Positions 58,722 through 64,000 of a stretch of DNA of 64,000 nucleotides are shown here, piece by piece. Under the pieces are notes generated by a model that ran no database searches, was not told the DNA's origin, and saw only the letters and a list, made by a program, of their open reading frames with translations. Each line of letters begins with the position of its first letter. Position 1 is the stretch's first letter. A program made the translations under genes and the position numbers. The DNA is taken from NCBI GenBank assembly GCA_025330725.1, contig JAIWND010000024.1:248001-312000 (forward strand), given 5' to 3'. Origin of the DNA: Chlamydoabsidia padenii (lineage: Eukaryota > Mucoromycota > Mucoromycetes > Mucorales > Cunninghamellaceae).

Positions 58722-59689
58722 AGGACCAACTTGCGGATCCGAATGGGCAAACAACAAAATTACCTAGATATTTAGATACACACACATACTCATATATACA
58801 TATATATTTATATAGTTGGTACATAACACATTACTTACCTTCACTATCCCCTACTCTTTTACATACTTACTGTTAGTTTAATTCCATTTGTAGTACTCTC
58901 CTTCTTAATGTTAACCCCCCACCCTTTACTTTACTCTTCGTATTCTTCAATAAAAATCTTTTTTTTATTTTAATACCAGGTATCTCAATTGCACAGTAGG
59001 AAAAATCCCCAGCAAAACTGCAGGTTTTCATCCCGGGATGAAATGTGCAATTCATCCTCCACCCAAAAAGGAAAATCATATAGGGAACGAGGAATGTCCC
59101 TTTTTGAAGCCCAGCCATTGTCGACCCATATGATCGGGCAACCCCCTTGTTCCCCTGAGACAATACATTCCTTCTACAAATCGATTACATATGTAATGGT
59201 TCAAATCATAATATGTTTATTCATTTAATTACTATAATTGATTACTATAAATCTAATCTGTCATGTTACTATTCTACAAAATAATGAGACGGATGGTGGC
59301 AAAGAAGGAGAGGGCAAGGAGAGAGGATGTGATGGTGATTCGGGTGATGCGGGTGTCATTGATGGTGATGGTGATGGTGATGATGGTGATGATGATGATG
59401 ATGATGGTGATGGTGATCGGACACGGCTACGCTTCTTCGAGCGACTAATTCCAATGGAATCATTTACACTTACAAACCTGAGAGTTGGCCGTCTAAGTTA
59501 ATTGATAAATGAAGACAGACGTTAACACCTATCTTTGCGAGGTTTCATACACCAAAGATACTTCCGTAGTGTTGACAGGCATTGACGAGGACGGCGATGA
59601 TAAGAAGCTATCATAATAATAATAAGGCGTAAGTAATGGATTCTACGTTGTTTTTCGACAATAATCAATGCTACCTTGTCATTGCTTCC
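58722..59689. other. Convergent spacer with palindrome and microsatellite
   Basis: It contains a perfect 18-bp palindrome at 59026-59043, an inverted-repeat half at 58988-59007 whose partner is at 60745-60765, and a GATGGT microsatellite (59357-59418). UTR-intron-like sequence of the minus-strand coiled-coil gene also lies here. The open frames here are low complexity. Confidence 0.45.
59026..59043. repeat. Perfect 18-bp palindrome
   Basis: TTTCATCCCGGGATGAAA, flanked by a wider inverted repeat AATTGCAC (58988 region) and GTGCAATT (59045-59052). It could form a cruciform or be a symmetric protein site. Confidence 0.6.
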
Positions 59690-60481
59690 TCAGTGCTTGA
59701 TGATGGTTGTCTAATGAAAAAGGAGAGTTAGTGTACCTGTTTATATTGATGATGTAGCAATTACCTGTTTTCCGATCCAGTACCAAAGGGATCGCTTGGC
59801 ATGGATATCTATGTCAATGGGTGTATGATTAGCATATTCACAATAGTATGATAATATATCTTGTTGTTTTACCTGTACCGAGGGCTTTGCCGTACTTTTT
59901 TTTTTTTTTTTTTTTTTGAAATAATTATACCTGTTGCGCCACGCTTTCGCCAGCCATAAACCTGCAAGGTTTTTGTGTGCCCCACCATCATTGACAAGTT
60001 GGTATCCTAATCACGAAGCTTCACCGGCAAAATTTTCCAAGCTTATCTTTTTTATTTCATCGGAAATACTCACCCATGGTTTTGGGCTTTGTGATGGTGT
60101 TCCAATCGCCAACTGTATTTGCTTGATAGCAGAGTCTGTCGTTCGGCGGAATTCCTCCATGACATGTCCGAAGTTACTGTCTGGTTTCGATCGGCGTACC
60201 ATGTCTTGGATCACTTGATGCAGTTCACTTGTTTTCCAATGCGGTTCGTCAGAAGAAGTTGAAGTAACATCAGGTCCCTTTTGATGTTGCCGTTGGTGTG
60301 TTTGAACTGGTCGTAGTTGTGGATGCAAGGTAAGATGTTGGAGTTGATTTTGTGTTTGCTGAAGTTGTTGTTGAAGAGACTGTTGCTGATTAATGATAGA
60401 ATCTACTTTCCCCATTAACAGGTCAAGTGTCTCTTTTGTATTTTTCATAAAGGTGATCAATTCTTCCGAGTTGTTGTTCAT
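59690..60481 (-). CDS. Coiled-coil protein with conserved-looking basic C-terminus, five exons
   Basis: Exons 60481-60074, 59961-59931, 59884-59873, 59808-59765, 59710-59690; phases agree, 171 aa. The N-terminus has a heptad-rich helix (FMKNTKETLDLLMGKVDSII followed by Gln-rich QQQLQQTQNQLQHL). A second helix contains ELHQVIQDMVRRSKPDSNFG. The last ~35 residues, built from four tiny exons, read VYGWRKRGATALGTDIHAK then RSLWYWIGKQTTIIKH. The 12-nt exon (59873-59884) is inferred from frame and splice sites. Family not recognised. Inverted-repeat sequence lies on both sides of the gene (58988-59007 and 60745-60765). Confidence 0.6.
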
Positions 60482-61523
60482 TGTAGTGTGTGGATGGATG
60501 CAAGGGAGAAAAAAAAGAAGGAGAAAAATGAAAAAACATTTTTTTTCATTGTAACAACTTGATTCCCCGTTGCACTTTTTTTTAGGGGTAATAAAATCTT
60601 TCATTTCATTGGCTTGTCAAGTTGTCATTGGAATGATTACAATTTTAAACACAGGCTTTTTTTATTTTCTTTCAGGAGGGGGGGGGTTGCATCTATATCC
60701 TTTCCCTTTTTAGGTCAAGATGGCGGACTTTTTTTTAAAAAACAGATTTTTCCTACTGTGGCAATCATACAATAATGATCATGTATCAAATCCACCTATT
60801 CAAGATAGGTTTCTTTTCACAACTCCAATGAAAATAATGCATTCAGTTGAAATATAATAACCGAGCATAGTCTCTATTTTATTATCAAGTAAAATGATCA
60901 TCGACTTTGCTTCGTTCAGATGCTACCTCTGCTTTCAACCCCGTTAGAGATCGCCCAGATCCGATTTCAAACCCCGTAATGAGTTTATTTCCTGGTCATG
61001 GTTGGAAAGACCCTTAATCATTCGATTCGCAATAGATGCTAACGAATAAAGTGCTTGTGTATATTCTATGATTTATTTCCATCATACTTTACTTTACAGC
61101 GAATGCCAAACTCTCAGACTCCTGTGTCAGTCAGACCAAATATGAAGTGGGACCTTCTCCACACTTCACCAATATTCAACTCCCGATATTCATGCAAGAT
61201 ATTCGCCCATGTCGAAAATCGTTTGATAGAATATTACTTTTAAAGTCTGTTAAAGAAATCCCTTCCTATCTTGTTAGTCATCAAACAATCCCACCATTTA
61301 CATGTATCTACTTCAACAAGACATTATGGATCAGATAAAAAGTGTCACCAAGAGTAGAATGGCGTAAAGAACCCAGTTTTTATTAGACAAACAAATAATA
61401 AACAGATGAATCGTTAGTCATAAGTTTATAATAAAAGTGTTGAACTAAACTAGGTACTGATAAAAAAAAAAGTAAAGACTACAAGGTAAACCATCTGGTA
61501 GGGAGGAGAAGACATTGACAGAG
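60482..61523. other. Intergenic
   Basis: Promoter of the coiled-coil gene, with the outer inverted-repeat half at 60745-60765. Variant 12-bp elements are at 60965-60976 and 61174-61185. The 3' UTR of the Rab gene is at the right. No gene seen. Confidence 0.4.
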
Positions 61524-62893
61524 TTAGCAGCAAGCACCGCCTTGATTTTCTTCGGTTAAAGAGCTGTTTTGCACCGGCCCAAGACGAATACCAGATGTCT
61601 ACACAGACAAAAAAAAAAAAGCATAATCAGTATCAGTTTAAACTATTTCTATCATTATGCCATACCTCGTTGTTTGTGAATTCACCAGATTTGATTTTTT
61701 CGTATACATTTTCAGCGGCCTTGACAAACACCTCCTCCACATTGCTTGCCGATTTTGCGGAAGTTTCCAAAAAGAGGGCAATCCCGTTCTCTTTTGCAAA
61801 TTTGTCTGCTTCTTCATAAGTGACCTCCCTTTTGCTTTCGTCTAGATCCGATTTGTTGCCAACAAGGACGATGGTGGTATGAGGGTTAGCGTGCTTGCGG
61901 ACATCTATTTTTTTTCCCCAACAAGTAGACAGTTAGTATTATTGTCAAAAGGATCATCATAGATATTCACCAGTCAGCCAAGTGGAGATGTGTTCGAAAC
62001 TTTCGCGCCTGGTAAACAAGTAATGTTACATATCCAAACCATGATGATATTAGTGTTTGATGACTTTACCTTGAGATGTCATATACTATCATCACAAAAA
62101 AAAAATGCACATGTTAGTGATAATCCCAATATAATGCAATTTTAGTGTACACCTACCTAATAGAGCCCCAGCTGCACCGCGATAGTAGCTCTGTCAATAC
62201 GAGAGTTATAAAACAATCAGTAAGACATCATCGTCACTACAGGTCACCCCCCTTTTTTCATCAGTCTTACCTGTGTGATACTTCGGAAGCTTTCTTGTCC
62301 AGCCTAAGCCAGATAATGTTAATATAATCAACACAATTCAACTCTCTTTTTTGACTTACTGTGTCCCATATTTGTAGTTTGATTTGCTTGTCGTCCACTG
62401 TTATGAATCGTGTTCCGAATTCGACACTATACAAAGAGTTAAAAACAAAAACGAGTTCGCGTTGGAATCTATTGTGTTATCCCTTTTAATATGCATGTAC
62501 TTACCCAATGGTCAATTCACGACCAGCATTGAATCGTTTGTCGGTAAATTGTATCAAGAGGCAAGACTACAGTCACCACAAAAAAACGTAAACAATAAAG
62601 TCAGTAATGGGTTCACAAACAATAGGGCCCCCGTTTCATTCAGATCGATTGCATACCTTTCCAACACCTTGTATAAACATAAAAGTGTTAATTCATTGAG
62701 AGAGAGAGAGAGAGAGAGAGAGTATGATGTTAGTGAATATCGATTGATTTCTTTCTCTCTACACGTTACCTGAATCACCAACAATGATATACTATGTTAA
62801 AAAGTGGAGTAGATATTGTTAGTTATATCAGTTAGTAGTCTTGGGTTGAGTGTTATCACTTTTTACCTTTATAATATAGTTGTAGCTTGACAT
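61524..62893 (-). CDS. Rab-family small GTPase (Rab2/Rab4/Rab14 group)
   Basis: Vesicle-trafficking GTPase. About eleven short exons, roughly 205 aa, ending in a di-cysteine prenylation signal (GGACC). Start [16 protein letters not shown]; the P-loop GDSGVGKSC is cut by two introns. Switch I reads [16 protein letters not shown], switch [22 protein letters not shown], followed by GALLVYDIS, GNKSDL and ETSAK for guanine binding. Best resemblance is to the Rab2/Rab4/Rab14 clade (ER-Golgi or endosomal recycling); the exact orthologue needs a tree. Several exons are under 40 nt. One intron contains a GA repeat (62699-62723). Confidence 0.94.
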
Positions 62894-63190
62894 GATAAAA
62901 AGTGAGAGTATAAAAAGATGTTCAAAAGGGGGTTAGAATGGAAGGAAGAGGTGAAAGAAAGACGGCGTTGAAATTTTAAATGGCGGTATTTAAATATTGA
63001 AATCCCAGCACCGAAAGAAGGATAATAATGTTACGTTCCTGCGAACAATGGTGCCACTTTTTTTTGCTGACAACTTGGAACCATGGGTTAATTATTCATG
63101 TATATCTTCACATAAAAGAGCTCCATCTTTTCACTTTTTATATACTGTCTCTTCTTTTGTCTGTGAAACTACTCGGTGGTTGATCTCAGC
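62894..63190. promoter_or_regulatory. Divergent promoter (Rab / unknown + gene)
   Basis: About 300 bp shared upstream region with an ATTGAAATCCCA variant of the 12-bp element (~62997-63008). Confidence 0.35.
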
Positions 63191-64000
63191 ATGGATTCCG
63201 CTGACTATTTAGCTTATAAACCTTTTTCTCGACGTTTGATTGCAATTCGCGCTGAAGAAATTGAAGAATTTACCATGTATAGTGAAAAGTACTTGACCAT
63301 TGAGAAAGAAGCCCGAGCCATCTTACAAAATATAGATGACAAGTCTGTCATGGAAAAGATGATTGATCGCGCTATCCTTTTCACTTACCTCCACTTCCGC
63401 ACCATCATGTCACTCACCGTGCTGTTCCATAGGGTGGAACATAAAGACTGCATTCGTTCTTTATTTTCGAGTGTACTTTATACACGCTCCAAACATCATC
63501 ATCCCATGTTAATTCTCATCCTTCGACGTTTCATGGTAGGGAGGTTTTCGGAGAAGGGAATTTAAACTGATCTTTTTTTTTTTTGGGTAGAATGAAGGGT
63601 TAATTGATGAAATAGACTGTGCCATGAACTTCAATGGTCGGACTTTGAAAGCACTTGATGTGATTCCATGCATGAATTGGTTTGATCGACGTGTTAAGCA
63701 TTGGCAAAAAACGATTAAGTGCGTAAATTCCGAATCCCGCCATCAACTAACGTCTCGTCAAGTCAAAGGTATAACAGCTTCCAATCATTAAGCCATCAAG
63801 CCAAGAGAATAGCTTATCATTACTTATTGGAATCAAGTATTAAGAGTGATAACATTGTTTATGGCTACCTCATTTTACCTCTCACTCAAGTCCTTCAATA
63901 TAGAGAACTTTTCTGCTCCTATCTGCGTTAGTGGAGATCTCTCTCTTTTTCTTTTTCCCCCTTATTAAGTTCTATTTTAGGTATGGGTATCGAGGCATCT
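63191..64000 (+). CDS. Unknown protein, N-terminal part (3' end outside window)
   Basis: Exons 63191-63535, 63591-63718, 63769-63926 and 63981 onward, phases consistent. The protein begins MDSADYLAYKPFSRRLIAIR and is helical, with no low-complexity sequence. Conserved-looking stretches are LFHRVEHKDCIRSLFSSVLY, FNGRTLKALDVIPCMNWFDR and YHYLLESSIKSDNIVYGYLI. Family not recognised; it could be a meiosis- or cytoskeleton-related protein but there is no motif to say so. The second intron contains a CCGAATCCCG variant of the 12-bp element (63727-63738). Confidence 0.75.

Noticed and set aside
58873..59163. Minus-strand frame containing FHPGMKTCSFAGDFSYCA
   Set aside because: Spans the palindrome and inverted-repeat end, ends in low complexity, and has no splice or homology support.
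59238..59501. Asp/Gly repeat open frames
   Set aside because: Translation of the GATGGT microsatellite.
3069..63738. CRISPR array from regularly recurring 12-bp motif
   Set aside because: Copies are kilobases apart, on both strands, with no regular spacing, in a eukaryotic genome.

Overview
The window reads as nuclear DNA of a filamentous fungus, most likely Mucoromycota (Mucorales-like). The grounds are AT-rich intergenic DNA, many short GT-AG introns (about 45-100 bp) with long T tracts before the acceptor, Ser/Gln/Asn-rich disordered proteins, and a typical fungal gene set: SSK1-type response regulator, CON7-type zinc finger, WC-2-like PAS/GATA factor, PHO80/PCL-like cyclin, ERG25, CDC50, PFA4-like DHHC enzyme, TIM23. 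The species is not identified. Gene models were spliced by hand. For most of them reading phase is consistent across every junction, and exceptions are stated.

Layout. 0-13 kb: tail of an acidic protein, a RhoGEF (-), a CDC50 flippase subunit (-) divergent from a DHHC palmitoyltransferase (+), TIM23 (-), an unknown basic/disordered protein (+), a small unknown protein (-) and a secreted, probably GPI-anchored PLC-like protein (-). 13-18 kb: a 12-exon kinase with an N-terminal calponin-homology domain and a C-terminal C1 domain. 18-23.5 kb: a gene-poor island with a ~240-bp repeat family, a gene fragment, and a cysteine-rich gene with a broken frame. 23.6-27.8 kb: WC-2-like factor, PCL-like cyclin and thioredoxin. 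27.8-31 kb: a candidate MITE and a spliced, apparently non-coding transcript. 31-46 kb: regulators (homeodomain protein, SSK1-type protein with predicted membrane segments, CON7-type zinc finger, CCCH protein) mixed with unknown proteins. 47-64 kb: secreted DPBB protein, type II dipeptidyl aminopeptidase, secreted beta-trefoil-like protein, small frameshifted gene, TALE homeodomain protein, ERG25, coiled-coil protein with a 12-nt microexon, Rab GTPase, and a partial unknown gene.

Genes are individually transcribed and no cluster or operon is evident. Several belong to shared processes: signalling (RhoGEF, CH-kinase-C1, SSK1), membrane and secretory biology (CDC50, PFA4, DPAP, ERG25, Rab), and light or developmental control (WC-2, CON7, two homeodomain proteins).

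The strongest unexplained signal is a 12-bp element, TTTCAAATCCCG and close variants (TTTCAAAYSCCG), seen on both strands throughout the window. Seven copies are exact and about 25 more are near matches. They lie in promoters, in introns and between convergent genes. A second cross-cutting observation is that several otherwise convincing coding regions need a one-base correction, often at or beside a homopolymer, so either the assembly carries indels or these genes are decaying.
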